A stretch of DNA of 64,000 bases from Catenuloplanes indicus. GTDB lineage: Bacteria > Actinomycetota > Actinomycetes > Mycobacteriales > Micromonosporaceae. The stretch spans positions 4,216,001 through 4,280,000 of the forward strand of contig NZ_JAUSUZ010000001.1 of assembly GCF_030813715.1 (NCBI RefSeq). The letters run 5' to 3'. Under the pieces are notes generated by a model. The model worked only from the letters and a program-made list of their open reading frames with translations, was not told where the DNA came from and ran no database searches. Positions within the stretch are counted from its first letter, which is position 1. Each line of letters begins with the position of its first letter. Positions 8,837 through 21,452 of the stretch are shown here, one piece after another. Both the position numbers and the translations under genes were made by a program.

Positions 8837-9769
8837 ATGCGAGTCTGCGTGTTCACCGAGCCACACCGTGGCGCCACATTCGACGAGATGGTGCGCGCGG
8901 CGCGGCACGCCGAGGCAGCCGGTTACGACGGCTTCTTCCGCGCGGACCACTTCATGCCGGTGAACAGGTCGGACGGCTTCCCGGGCCCGTCCGACGCGTG
9001 GGTGACGCTCGGCGCGATCGCGCGTGAGACGCGCACTATCCGGCTCGGCACACTGCTGACTTCAGCGACTTTCCGTCACCCCGCGATCACGGCGGTAACC
9101 GTCGCGCAGGTGGACGAGATGAGCAACGGACGCATCGACTTCGGTCTCGGCGCGGGGTGGCTCGGCGCGGAACACACAGCGCTCGGTATTCCTTTCTTCA
9201 CACCGCGTGAAAGGTTCGAGCGTCTCGACGAACAGCTCCAGATCATCACCGGGCTGTGGGCGACTCCGCGCGGCGAGCGCTTCTCGTTCAGTGGCAAGCA
9301 TTTCACGCTCGTCGACGCACTCGCGTTGCCGAAGCCGGTGCAGACGCCCGGCCCGCCGGTGATCGTCGGCGGCCGCGGTCCGAAGAGCACGCCGCGGCTG
9401 GCCGCGCTGTACGCGGACGAGTACAACGTGCCGCCGTCGTCCGCCAAGAAGTGCGCCGAGCAGTACGAGCTGGTCCGCGCCGCGAGCGAGAAGTACGGCC
9501 GGACCAAGGCACCCCTGGTGTTCTCCGCGAGCGTCGCGGTCGCATGCGGGCGCACCGACGCGGAGATCGCCGAGCGCCTGGCGCTGCTGGAGGAGCCGTC
9601 CATCCTGCCGCCCGAGCCGGTCGTCGCCGGCACGCCAGCCCAGGTGGTCGAGGAGCTCGCCGCGTACGCCGAGGCCGGCGCCACCCGGCTCTACGTGCGG
9701 CTGCGCGACCAGTCCGACCTGGACCTGCTGGATCTCCTCGCGGCCGAGGTCATTCCGCACCTTCCGTAA
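8837..9769 (+). CDS. LLM-class, probably F420-dependent oxidoreductase
   Basis: A 310-residue luciferase-like monooxygenase-family TIM barrel: N-terminal TFDEMVRAARHAEAAGYDGFFRADHFM, cofactor-side GLGAGWLGAEH and VIVGGRGPKSTPRLAALYADEYNV near residue 175. In actinomycetes this subgroup usually uses coenzyme F420 rather than FMN; the substrate is unknown. The ATG at 8837 is only weakly preceded by GATGGGGG. It is followed after 28 nt by a membrane-protein gene on the same strand and may be co-transcribed with it. Confidence 0.88.
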   Translation: MRVCVFTEPHRGATFDEMVRAARHAEAAGYDGFFRADHFMPVNRSDGFPGPSDAWVTLGAIARETRTIRLGTLLTSATFRHPAITAVTVAQVDEMSNGRIDFGLGAGWLGAEHTALGIPFFTPRERFERLDEQLQIITGLWATPRGERFSFSGKHFTLVDALALPKPVQTPGPPVIVGGRGPKSTPRLAALYADEYNVPPSSAKKCAEQYELVRAASEKYGRTKAPLVFSASVAVACGRTDAEIAERLALLEEPSILPPEPVVAGTPAQVVEELAAYAEAGATRLYVRLRDQSDLDLLDLLAAEVIPHLP

Positions 9770-9797
9770 CGTTTCCGCCACCCGTAACGTGCCCCAC

Positions 9798-10958
9798 ATG
9801 GCCATTCGGACCTGGGGCAGGGTGCTGCTGACCTCGCTCGGCGTGAGTCTCCTGGTGGGCGCCGGTCAGCTCGGCGTCGCCTACGGGTTCGGCCTCGTCC
9901 GCTTCGGGCGCGCGTTCGCCGACGGCATCGAGAACCAGTGGCACGCGCAGCTCACCTGGGTGGCCTGGTTCGCGATCGTCGCGGCCGTCACCGGCGCGCT
10001 GGCCGCGGACCGCGCCGCCCGCCGGCTCGGCTACGACGGCGGCCTCCGCATGCTGGCCGGTCTGGCGGTCTCCGCCTCGATCGGCGCGGCCGGGGTAGCC
10101 CTGATCACCATGCCGGCCGCGCACGCCGCGCGGCTCACCGACGGCACCGATCCGGCCGGCGCGGTCGGCACCGCGGTCCTCGCCGGTGCGGCCGCCGGCC
10201 TGCCGCTCGCCGCGCTCGCCCTCTGGCAGCGCGCGTACGCCTGGGCACTGATCGCCGTCGCGGCCGCGGCCTGGCTGCTCGCCGTCGCCTCGGCGGTGCC
10301 GTCGTTCGGGCCGGGCCAGGAGATGCCGGCCGTCCGGCTGGGTGTGCTCGACCCGGCCGCGTTCAGCACCGGCACCGTTCAGCGCCTCGCGGTCGTGGTG
10401 ATGCCGTCGCTCGCGCTGATCGCCGGTGCCGCGGTCGGCGCGGTCGCCCGCCGCCGGGAGTGGCACACCGCGGTCATCGCCACGTCCGGGCTGCTCGGGG
10501 CGGCGCCGCTGGCCGTCGCGTACCTCGCAGCCGGCCCCGGTGGCCCGGCCGACGCCTACCAGGCGGCGCCGTTCTGGGGCTCGCTGGTGGCGCTGGCCGC
10601 GGGCGCGCTGGGCTCGCTGCTCGCGGTCGTCACGCACCGCACCGACGTCAAAGACCCAGATCAGAACCCTCCGCCGGTACGGGGTGAGCCCGGCGACCCG
10701 GACTCCTCCCCCGGCGGTCCCGGTTCCTCGTCCGAGGCTGGTTCTCCGGCCGCGAGCGGGGTATCCGTACCCGATGTGACCCTTGATCCGGCCGCGCCCG
10801 GCGCGGTCGACCCGCGACACGGACCGGACCTCGGCGAATCCGCTCGATCCCGGCACTCCGATAAGCTCCATCGGCTCGACCAGCACGGACGAACCAGTCA
10901 GTACAGACATACCGGCCACAACGGGGAAGTCAGACCACCCAGGAACGAAGGACGATGA
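9798..10958 (+). CDS. Multi-pass membrane protein with disordered C-terminal tail
   Basis: A 386-residue protein of unrecognised function. The first ~285 residues hold about seven hydrophobic segments, for example VLLTSLGVSLLVGAGQLGVA, VAWFAIVAAVTGALAA and LVALAAGALGSLLAVV. The remaining ~100 residues are polar, Pro/Ser/Gly-rich and probably cytoplasmic. An in-frame GTG lies 9 nt upstream of the chosen ATG. It ends 121 nt before the preferred start of the giant low-complexity ORF, suggesting co-expression. It was not assigned to a named family. Confidence 0.75.
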   Translation: MAIRTWGRVLLTSLGVSLLVGAGQLGVAYGFGLVRFGRAFADGIENQWHAQLTWVAWFAIVAAVTGALAADRAARRLGYDGGLRMLAGLAVSASIGAAGVALITMPAAHAARLTDGTDPAGAVGTAVLAGAAAGLPLAALALWQRAYAWALIAVAAAAWLLAVASAVPSFGPGQEMPAVRLGVLDPAAFSTGTVQRLAVVVMPSLALIAGAAVGAVARRREWHTAVIATSGLLGAAPLAVAYLAAGPGGPADAYQAAPFWGSLVALAAGALGSLLAVVTHRTDVKDPDQNPPPVRGEPGDPDSSPGGPGSSSEAGSPAASGVSVPDVTLDPAAPGAVDPRHGPDLGESARSRHSDKLHRLDQHGRTSQYRHTGHNGEVRPPRNEGR

Positions 10959-11079
10959 TCCGCCCGGCAGGGAATCTCACATCTCCCGTGATTCCGTGCC
11001 GAACGCTTTGATCTCTCCGACACTGGATGACGTGTTGTCTCCCAAGGAACGCGAGACGCAGGAAGAGGGCGGGAGCGAC

Positions 11080-14000
11080 ATGTTCACCCCCGAGACGGAC
11101 GGCGGCGACCGCGACCAGACGCGCCCGCGGGGCGACGCCGACCCGGCCCAGGAGCACCCGCTCCCGGACGACGCTGCCTGGACCAGCCCGGCATCCCTCC
11201 GCCAGGGCAGTCGCAGCGGCTTCGGCGAGATCGAGGAGCCGCCCCCGGCCCTGGACGCACTCCGCCAGCCGACCGGCGCGTTCCGCCAGGCCAACTGGTC
11301 CGCCGCCTTCGGCGCCAACCAACCCTGGGAACTCGACCAGTCCGAACGCGAGCCCACCCCCTTCGAACTCGCCGAACGCGCCCGCCGCGCCGAAGCCGAC
11401 CGTCTCCTCGCCACCGGCGACCACGACTTCGGCGCCCCGGCCGACGCGCCTTCGACGCCCACCGGGAACAGCGACGCCACCGTCCCGGCGGACAGCGGCG
11501 CGGCCTTCCCGGCGCCCGCTGATGGTGGTGACGCGGTGCAAGACGGTGGGATCGATCACGATCGCGACGTCGGCACGAGCACGAGCACGAGCGCCGAACG
11601 AATCCCGGCCGCACAGGACCGATCGAGCGTCGGTGACCGCGCCGCTGACACCGGCCACTCGGTCACCCTGGACTTCGGAGCGTCGGCGGAGCCGCCACCG
11701 GAAGCGCCGCAGAGCGGCAGCCTGAACACGCGGATCGGCCTCGCAAGCCTGCGCGCCGACTTCGCGGCCGGCATCCGCGCCGGCTCGGAGGACGCCACCG
11801 AGTTGCCCGGCGGCCCGGCCATCCCGCCGCCTCCCGCTCCCGGCCCGCCTCCCCCGCTCCCGACGCACTCCCAGCGCCCCGCGTCCACGTCCGCCGCACA
11901 GCCGGACGACCCGGCCGGTGCGGTCACGCGTCCAGGCGGCCCGGCCGCCGCCATGCAACCAGACAGCCCGATCGACGCCACCACGCAACCGGGCGACACC
12001 ATCGCTACGCCGCCGGACACCCTGACCGGCGCCACCACGCAGTCGGGTGTCCCGGCTGCGGCGGCGTTCCAGCCGGGGGCCTCGGCCGGCGCAGGTTCCT
12101 CCGCCACGCCGCCGGGTGGCGAGCCCGGCACCGCCGCGCAGCCGGGTGGCGGGGTCGCGGCCGACTCCGTCCCACAGGAGGCCGGGGCGGTACCGGTCGC
12201 TGGTGCGGCCACCGCATCCGGCGGGACCGATCCGGCCGAGACGTTCGCACCGGCGCCGACGTCCACGCCGGAGGCGACGCCGCCGGCCCCGGACACCACG
12301 CGGCCAGCGCCGGAGGCGACGTTCGCGCCGGAGGCGACGCGGATGGCGCCGCCGGTGATCGAGCCGGAGTTCCGGGTCGTTCCGCCGGACCCGCCCGCCG
12401 ACGACTCCCTCACGGTCGCGTCGCCGGTGCAGGCCGTCCCGGTCCCGGGCCCGGCCCCGGCCCGCACACTCGGCGAGCGCCTGGTCGAGGCCGGCCTCTT
12501 CGACAAGGACTACTTCACACCGCGCCGGGAGACCGAAACCCCCGCCGCCGACCAGCCACCGGCGCACGGCGACGTGTGGACCCCGCGTCAGGAGCCGACC
12601 CAGACGGAGGCACCCGCCGCCGACCAGCCAGCAGCACACGGCGACGTGTGGAGTGCGCACCAGGAGCCGGCCCGGGCCGAGGCCCAGGCAGCCGCCGGCC
12701 TGCCCGCGGCACACGACGACGTACGGGGCACACGCCAGGAGCCGGTTCAGGACGATCCGGCGCGCAGCCCTTCCCCGGCGACCGCTCACGGGGACGTCCC
12801 GGCCGCGCCCGCGGAGCAGAGCCGCCCGGCCGGTGACGCGGCCGAGCCGGCGTACCCGGCGCGGGTCTTCCCCCGGATCTTCGATCCGATAGAGCCTCCC
12901 GCGGAGATGCCCGGTCTCTTCGAGTCGGCCGGTTCCCGCGCCGCTCCGGCGCCGTCGCTCTTCGAGCCGGTCCGGCAGAAGCTCAGTGAGCCGCCCGCCG
13001 AGCAGCCCGCAGCCACCCCTGCCGCGCTGCGTCCCACCGGCACCGCCCCGCAGTGGCCCGCGGACACGCCGCCGGCCGGTCCCGGCACGCCATGGGGCAC
13101 GCCCGCGGACGTCGCGTCGGCCGCCCCGGGTGCACAGTGGGCCGCCGCCTCGCAGCCACAGGACACCACCTCACGGCAGGCCGAGCCGGGCGGGATGGAT
13201 GAGGAGCACTCGCAGCGACGCGAGGCCGCCCCGCCGGCCTTCGCCGACCGGCCAGCCGGTGCCGCCGACTCGGCGGCGGCGCACGGCGCCACGCCTGCCT
13301 CAGCGGCGCATGGCGCGACTCCGCCTTCGGCGGCGCCGCGGCCGCCGGAGCGTTCAGGGCTGCCCCGGTTCGCCGTCAGCCGCCCGGAGAACAGCACGCT
13401 GCCGGATGTGCCGGCTCCGTCCCGGTTCGGCACGGGGCCGGCGCCCGCCGGGCCCAGCCCGCGCGTCAACCCGGCACCGAACGCGACGGGCGATAACGCC
13501 GCGCGACCGCAGCTACGGTTCCCCGGTGGTGCCGGTGATGCCCGGGATGCCGGTGCGCACCCGGCAGCCCCGGCGGCGCAGTTCGGTGACCCGGCGGTGA
13601 CCGGACCGACCGCGCAGCCGGATTCGTGGCCGGTCGCCGGTACCGGACGGCCGGGCTTCCCCGCGCCGGAGACCACCGGGCCGGCTCAGCAGATCCCACC
13701 CGGACCGGCTCAGCAACCCCCAGCGGGCCCGGCCGTCCGTCCGCCGAACATCCGGACGGCGAACGACATCGTCGCTCAGGCGGACCTGCGGTTCCCGGCC
13801 GCGTCCGCGCAGCCGGACGCACCGGCATCGCGGCCCACCAGCCCGGCGGCGACCGGACTCAGCGCATCGCCGGCCCCGAACGACGCCGCGACGTGGCAGG
13901 ATGCCGCCGCCTCACACTCGGGCGCCACCAGCACACCGCCGACGCTGCGTTTCCCGGCGGACACCGGCGCACGGCCGGACTTCCCGGCCACCGGCACGGC

Positions 14001-15285
14001 CACAGCGGATGCCGCCGCCCCGGGCGACCCGCGGCTCTCCGCCGGCGACGCCACCCACCCCGATGCCCAGACGTCGCCGGCCACCGGCCCGACTGCGGCG
14101 GACGCCGTCCAGGCTGGCCCGCCGCTATCCGGCGACTCCTCCGCTGACCAGCGCGGTGTGCCGGCCGAAGACAACCGCACCGAGCCGCACCCCGGCTTCC
14201 CGGCCGCCGAAGCCGCGCGACCGCTCTCCCCGGCGCCGCGGCCTGTCAGCCCAGCGGCACCCGGCGTCTTTGATCAGCCCGTCCCGGCGCCCCGGCCCGT
14301 CGGCCAGGCAGCGCCCGACCTCGCCGACCGGCCAGGTCCAGCACCACGACCCATCAGCCCGGCAACGCCCGGCCCGGTCGGTCAGCCGGGCCCGGTGTCG
14401 CGTCTCCCCGAGGCCGACATCACGCGGCCGGCCTCACCCGAGCCGTGGGAAACGGACCCTGCGACGACGGACCTGCGCGCGCCAGAAGCCGCGACCGGCC
14501 GCCCGCACTCGCCCACACCGTGGAACGCCGACCCGGCGACGACCGGTCTCCGCGCACAGCCGGACCGTTTCCCGGCCGGGCCGGAGGCGGATGCACCGCG
14601 ACCGCACTCCCCGTCTTCGTGGGACACCGAACCGGCGACCATGGACCTCCGCGCACAAGCGGCCCGCTTCGCCACCGGACCAGAGGCCGAGGCGGCCCGG
14701 CCACACTCCCCGTCCCCGTGGGGAACCGACCCGGCGACCACGAACCTCGGTTCGGCGTCGCCGCGCCGGCCCGCGGAGGGCACGGCCGGCCGGAATGAAT
14801 CCGGCGGGCGGGCGGAGACGGTGCACGAAGGGGTGCTGTTGCCGCCGGAGGAGCCGCGGGCGGCGCGGAACACCTGGTCGATGCCGGATTCGTGGGGCGC
14901 GGACGACGCCTGGTCGGTGACGGATGACTGGGCGCCGACCGCGCCGACTTCCGGTGGCCGTACGGTGCGGCCGGCCCGGGACGACGTGTGGCCCGCGCCG
15001 GACGAGCCGGCCGGTGCCTGGGGTTCCGGGTCCGCGTACGAGGCCGGTGCCCCGACCGGCGCCCGGCCGGCGCCCGAGCCCTGGCAGTCCCCGGCCCCGG
15101 ACGCACCGGCCGCCGCACCGGAGGACGTGGATGTGCCGGCCGCGAAGCCGGAGAAGCGCCGCCGCGGTCTCTTCCGGCGCCGTAACCAGCCCGCTCAGCC
15201 GCCGGTGGCGGAGGCGGTCCCGCTGCGGGACGAGGAGTACGTCGACTGGGTCAGCGGCCTCGGCGACCGCTCCGACGAGGACTGA
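11080..15285 (+). CDS. Giant Pro/Ala-rich low-complexity protein with internal repeats
   Basis: About 1,401 residues with no recognisable enzyme domain and no TM segment. Coding is supported by consistent G/C third positions over 4.2 kb. The frame is open back to 10783, but that would overlap the upstream gene; ATG 11080 follows a purine-rich GGAAGAGGGCGGGAG and avoids the overlap. Composition is Pro, Ala, Asp, Gly and Thr, indicating intrinsic disorder. It carries three ~24-residue repeats (AAxxxxAHGDVW) and four copies of an SPxPWxxDPATTxLRA repeat. The end has a Trp-rich segment (TWSMPDSWGADDAWSVTDDW), a basic patch (KRRRGLFRRR) and an acidic terminus (EEYVDWVSGLGDRSDED). The function is unknown; a scaffold or phospho-regulated linker is one guess. 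Confidence 0.75.
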   Translation: MFTPETDGGDRDQTRPRGDADPAQEHPLPDDAAWTSPASLRQGSRSGFGEIEEPPPALDALRQPTGAFRQANWSAAFGANQPWELDQSEREPTPFELAERARRAEADRLLATGDHDFGAPADAPSTPTGNSDATVPADSGAAFPAPADGGDAVQDGGIDHDRDVGTSTSTSAERIPAAQDRSSVGDRAADTGHSVTLDFGASAEPPPEAPQSGSLNTRIGLASLRADFAAGIRAGSEDATELPGGPAIPPPPAPGPPPPLPTHSQRPASTSAAQPDDPAGAVTRPGGPAAAMQPDSPIDATTQPGDTIATPPDTLTGATTQSGVPAAAAFQPGASAGAGSSATPPGGEPGTAAQPGGGVAADSVPQEAGAVPVAGAATASGGTDPAETFAPAPTSTPEATPPAPDTTRPAPEATFAPEATRMAPPVIEPEFRVVPPDPPADDSLTVASPVQAVPVPGPAPARTLGERLVEAGLFDKDYFTPRRETETPAADQPPAHGDVWTPRQEPTQTEAPAADQPAAHGDVWSAHQEPARAEAQAAAGLPAAHDDVRGTRQEPVQDDPARSPSPATAHGDVPAAPAEQSRPAGDAAEPAYPARVFPRIFDPIEPPAEMPGLFESAGSRAAPAPSLFEPVRQKLSEPPAEQPAATPAALRPTGTAPQWPADTPPAGPGTPWGTPADVASAAPGAQWAAASQPQDTTSRQAEPGGMDEEHSQRREAAPPAFADRPAGAADSAAAHGATPASAAHGATPPSAAPRPPERSGLPRFAVSRPENSTLPDVPAPSRFGTGPAPAGPSPRVNPAPNATGDNAARPQLRFPGGAGDARDAGAHPAAPAAQFGDPAVTGPTAQPDSWPVAGTGRPGFPAPETTGPAQQIPPGPAQQPPAGPAVRPPNIRTANDIVAQADLRFPAASAQPDAPASRPTSPAATGLSASPAPNDAATWQDAAASHSGATSTPPTLRFPADTGARPDFPATGTATADAAAPGDPRLSAGDATHPDAQTSPATGPTAADAVQAGPPLSGDSSADQRGVPAEDNRTEPHPGFPAAEAARPLSPAPRPVSPAAPGVFDQPVPAPRPVGQAAPDLADRPGPAPRPISPATPGPVGQPGPVSRLPEADITRPASPEPWETDPATTDLRAPEAATGRPHSPTPWNADPATTGLRAQPDRFPAGPEADAPRPHSPSSWDTEPATMDLRAQAARFATGPEAEAARPHSPSPWGTDPATTNLGSASPRRPAEGTAGRNESGGRAETVHEGVLLPPEEPRAARNTWSMPDSWGADDAWSVTDDWAPTAPTSGGRTVRPARDDVWPAPDEPAGAWGSGSAYEAGAPTGARPAPEPWQSPAPDAPAAAPEDVDVPAAKPEKRRRGLFRRRNQPAQPPVAEAVPLRDEEYVDWVSGLGDRSDED
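12535..12753 (+). repeat. In-frame ~24-residue triplicate repeat
   Basis: Three head-to-tail units of 24, 24 and 25 codons sharing E(A/T)xAAxxxPAHGDVWxxxQEP, inside the giant ORF. Each has diverged in sequence, so the duplication is not recent. Confidence 0.8.
14434..14760 (+). repeat. In-frame SPxPWxxDPATTxLRA repeat, four copies
   Basis: Four units of about 25, 33, 33 and ~16 residues, each beginning SP-x-x-W and containing (D/E)PATxxL. The middle two are full 33-residue copies. They precede the basic and acidic C-terminal segment of the giant ORF. Confidence 0.8.
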
Positions 15286-15292
15286 CGTGCGA

Positions 15293-15321
15293 ACGGGGGG
15301 TCCCGCACCCGGGACCCCCGT
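15293..15321. terminator. Bidirectional terminator between giant ORF and thiC
   Basis: An 11-12 bp stem (ACGGGGG(G)TCCC paired with GGGACCCCCGT, 6-nt loop) placed exactly between the stops of two convergent genes. Confidence 0.85.
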
Positions 15322-15325
15322 CCGG

Positions 15326-19224
<3,899 letters not shown>

Positions 19225-19247
<23 letters not shown>

Positions 19248-20472
19248 GCCGTCCTCCGTTCCGTGAGTCACGCCGCCGGTCCGCGAATCGCGCCGCCGCG
19301 AACGCGTCCGGTGGCGCCGTGCCGTCCAGCAGCAACGTCGTGATCAGATCCGCGGTGACCGGGGTCAGCAGGATCCCGTGCCGGTAGTGACCGGCCGCCA
19401 CCACGACCTCGCGACTCCCCGCGGTCCAGTGCCCGAGGACCGGCCGGTTGTCCGGCGAACCCGGTCGCGCGCCGGACTGCGCCTCGACCAGCGCGTACTC
19501 CTCGATCTCCGGGATCAGGCCGGCCGCCGCGCGGAGCAGCTCCAGCACCGCGCCCGCGGTCACGTCGTCGTCCGCCCGTTCGTGCGCGGTCGCGCCGACC
19601 ACCACCTCGCCGTCCCGCCGCGGCACCAGGTAGACCTCGCGGCCGTCCGCGTACCCCCTGATCACGTGCGTGAAGCCGGGCTCCCGGTGCGGTGCGCGCA
19701 GCCGCAGCACCTCGCCGCGCACCGGCCGCACCGGCAGGCCGGTCAGCGCCGCCGTACCGCATCCGGCCGCGACCACCACCCGGTCGGCGTACACCTCGGA
19801 CACGTCCGCGACCCGCCGTCGAACGAACCGCACGCCGGCACGCGCGGCCGCGATCCGCAGCGCCGCGGTCATCCGGCGCGGGTCCACCTGGTGATCACCG
19901 GAGATCAGCGCGCCGCCGCGCACCCGCGGGCTCAGCACCGGCTCGTGGGCACGCATCGCCGACGGCGTCAGCGGCTCGACGGCAAGACCCAGATCCCGCT
20001 GGTACGTGATGAGGCGCGTCGCGGCGGCCAGGTCGTCCGCGGTCAGTGCCACCGCGAGCGTGCCCTCGGAGCGGTATCCGACGCCGGTCCCGGCGGCGGC
20101 CGCCAGCTCCGCGGCGAAGGCGGGCCAGCGCGCGGCCGAGTCGACCAGCAGCGCGGTCAGTTCGGTCTCGCCGAAGTAGGCCTCGCCGATCGGCGCCAGC
20201 ATCCCGGCCGCCACCTCCCAGGCCCCGTGCACCCCGCCGACCGCCGCCCGCCCGCCGCCGGCCGCCGCCGGTACGTGATCCCGGCCGGTCCACGGCGTGT
20301 CCCGGGCACCGGCCGCCACCGGCCCGGCGTGGCCGTCCACCGCCGGCGTGGCGTCGTCGTAGACCGCGACGTCGAATCCGCGCCGGGCGCAGGACCAGGC
20401 GATCGACAGTCCGATGGGGCCGCCGCCCACGATGCCGATCTCGGCCCGGCCGGAACGCCGATGGGTGGTCAC
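19225..20472 (-). CDS. thiO: Glycine oxidase ThiO with extra N-terminal insertion
   Basis: A 415-residue FAD-dependent oxidase supplying dehydroglycine to ThiG. It has an N-terminal dinucleotide motif (IGIVGGGPIGLSIAW), then WEVAAGMLAPIGEAYFGE, GGALISGDHQVDPRRMTAAL, GYADGREVYLVPRRDGEVVVGAT and the C-terminal RPVLGHW...GHYRHGILLTP. Between the FAD-binding strand (VAVYDD) and WEVAAGML lies an extra ~40-residue Gly/Ala-rich stretch (about residues 42-84), where family members normally have a short loop. The gene overlaps thiE by 4 nt upstream and thiS by 23 nt downstream. Confidence 0.94.
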
Positions 20473-21215
20473 CGCACACCTCCCCGGGCCGGCTCGGCGT
20501 CGTCCTGCCGATCCCGGCCGTGCTGGTCCCGATCGCGCTGATCGTGGTCGACCGCCGCGCGGGCCAGTTCCCGCAGCAGCTCACTCACCGCGCGCCCGGG
20601 ATCGGCGGCGCCGCTGACCGCGCCGACCACCGCCACGCCGTGTGCGCCGGCCGCGAGCAGCTCCGCCACCCGGGCCGCGGTGACGCCCGCGATCGCGACC
20701 ACCGGCACCGGCACCGCGCCGGTGACCGCGGCCAGCCCGGCCGGCCCGAGCGGCGACGGCAGCCCGTCCTTCGTGCTGGTCGCGTAGCAGGGCCCCACGC
20801 CTAGATAGGACGCGCCGCCCGCGATCGCGGCCCGTCCTACGCCGGAGGTCCGCGCGGTGGCGCCGAGGATCGCGCCCGGCCCGAGCACCCGCCGCGCCGC
20901 CGCGACCGGAAGGTCCAGCGCGCCCACGTGCCCGCCGTCCGCGCCCACCGCGAGCGCCACGTGCAGCCGGTCGTTGATCAGGCAGGTCGCGCCGGCCGCG
21001 GCGCACAGCTCGCGCACCCGTACCGCCAGCTGGTAGGCGTCCAGGTCGGTGGCGTCGTCCTCGACGCGCACCTGCACGACGAGCGGCCCGGTGGCGGCCC
21101 GGACCGCGTCCCCGGCCGCCGCGTGTGCCGCCAGCGCGGCCCGCACGGTGCCGACCGGGTCCCGGCCGGGGCGTGCGTCGGTGATGAGATGCAGTCGTCC
21201 TAGGGTCGCGTCCAC
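20469..21215 (-). CDS. thiE: Thiamine-phosphate synthase ThiE
   Basis: About 248 residues. Joins HMP-PP and thiazole phosphate to thiamine phosphate. Conserved features: RLHLITDARPG, VVQVRVED, INDRLHVALAVGADGGHVGALDLP, LGVGPCYATSTKDGLPSPLG, VPVVAIAGVT and GVAVVGAVSGA. The last ~20 residues are a charged tail (DHDQRDRDQHGRDRQDD). It is the first gene after the TPP riboswitch. GTG 21215 is favoured (GGAGG 10 nt upstream); GTG 21224 is only 2 nt from that site, which is embedded in the end of the riboswitch. Confidence 0.95.
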   Translation of the reverse strand: MDATLGRLHLITDARPGRDPVGTVRAALAAHAAAGDAVRAATGPLVVQVRVEDDATDLDAYQLAVRVRELCAAAGATCLINDRLHVALAVGADGGHVGALDLPVAAARRVLGPGAILGATARTSGVGRAAIAGGASYLGVGPCYATSTKDGLPSPLGPAGLAAVTGAVPVPVVAIAGVTAARVAELLAAGAHGVAVVGAVSGAADPGRAVSELLRELARAAVDHDQRDRDQHGRDRQDDAEPARGGVR

Positions 21216-21225
21216 ATCGTCCACA

Positions 21226-21320
21226 TCCTCCCTGCGCCGGCATGATCCGGATCAGGTTCGACGGTCGGGGGCTGCACAGCCCCCCTCTCAGCCCGGTGCA
21301 CCGGACTCCCGTGGGGTTGT
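21226..21320 (-). promoter_or_regulatory. TPP riboswitch (THI element)
   Basis: Reading the minus strand, the conserved parts occur in order: CCACGGGAG, GGGCTGAGAGG, a variable GC-rich P3 arm (GGGGGCTGTGCAGCCCCC), then ACCTGATCCGGATCATGCC and GGCGCAGGGAGGA. These are the TPP-binding cores of P2/P4. The last GGAGG doubles as the thiE ribosome-binding site, which implies translational control: bound thiamine pyrophosphate should hide the site and shut off the operon. Confidence 0.97.
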
Positions 21321-21334
21321 TGTGTTCGTGGCCG

Positions 21335-21364
21335 ACCATACGCCGACGATTACGCAGACGTAAA
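21335..21364 (-). promoter_or_regulatory. Possible thi operon promoter
   Basis: Minus-strand -35 TTTACG and -10 TATGGT, 18-nt spacer, just upstream of the TPP riboswitch. Each hexamer matches 4 of 6 of the housekeeping consensus. The predicted start falls a few bases before the first riboswitch helix. Confidence 0.5.
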
Positions 21365-21398
21365 GCCCCGTGACACAGCGCTCATTGACCTTGTCTCA

Positions 21399-21430
21399 CC
21401 GCGCGCGCTGGTCCATGATCGCGCGCGCGG
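21399..21430 (-). terminator. Terminator-like GC hairpin after the ABC-F gene
   Basis: A 10-bp perfect stem (CCGCGCGCGC with GCGCGCGCGG, 12-nt loop) 23 nt downstream of the ABC-F stop and ahead of the thi promoter. It would keep the two minus-strand units apart. Confidence 0.6.
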
Positions 21431-21452
21431 GCGCCCGCTCCGGAGTGTCCGG

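Noticed and set aside
9789-9797. Earlier GTG start for the multi-pass membrane protein
   Set aside because: It adds only three residues and has no better ribosome-binding site than the ATG at 9798.
10783-11079. Longer N-terminus for the giant Pro/Ala-rich protein
   Set aside because: It would overlap the upstream gene by 176 nt in another frame; the ATG at 11080 follows a purine-rich site and clears the overlap.
10930-12789. 619-residue minus-strand frame opposite the giant Pro/Ala-rich ORF
   Set aside because: Arg-rich, antisense-type composition; the plus frame has the expected third-position G/C pattern and regular protein-level repeats.
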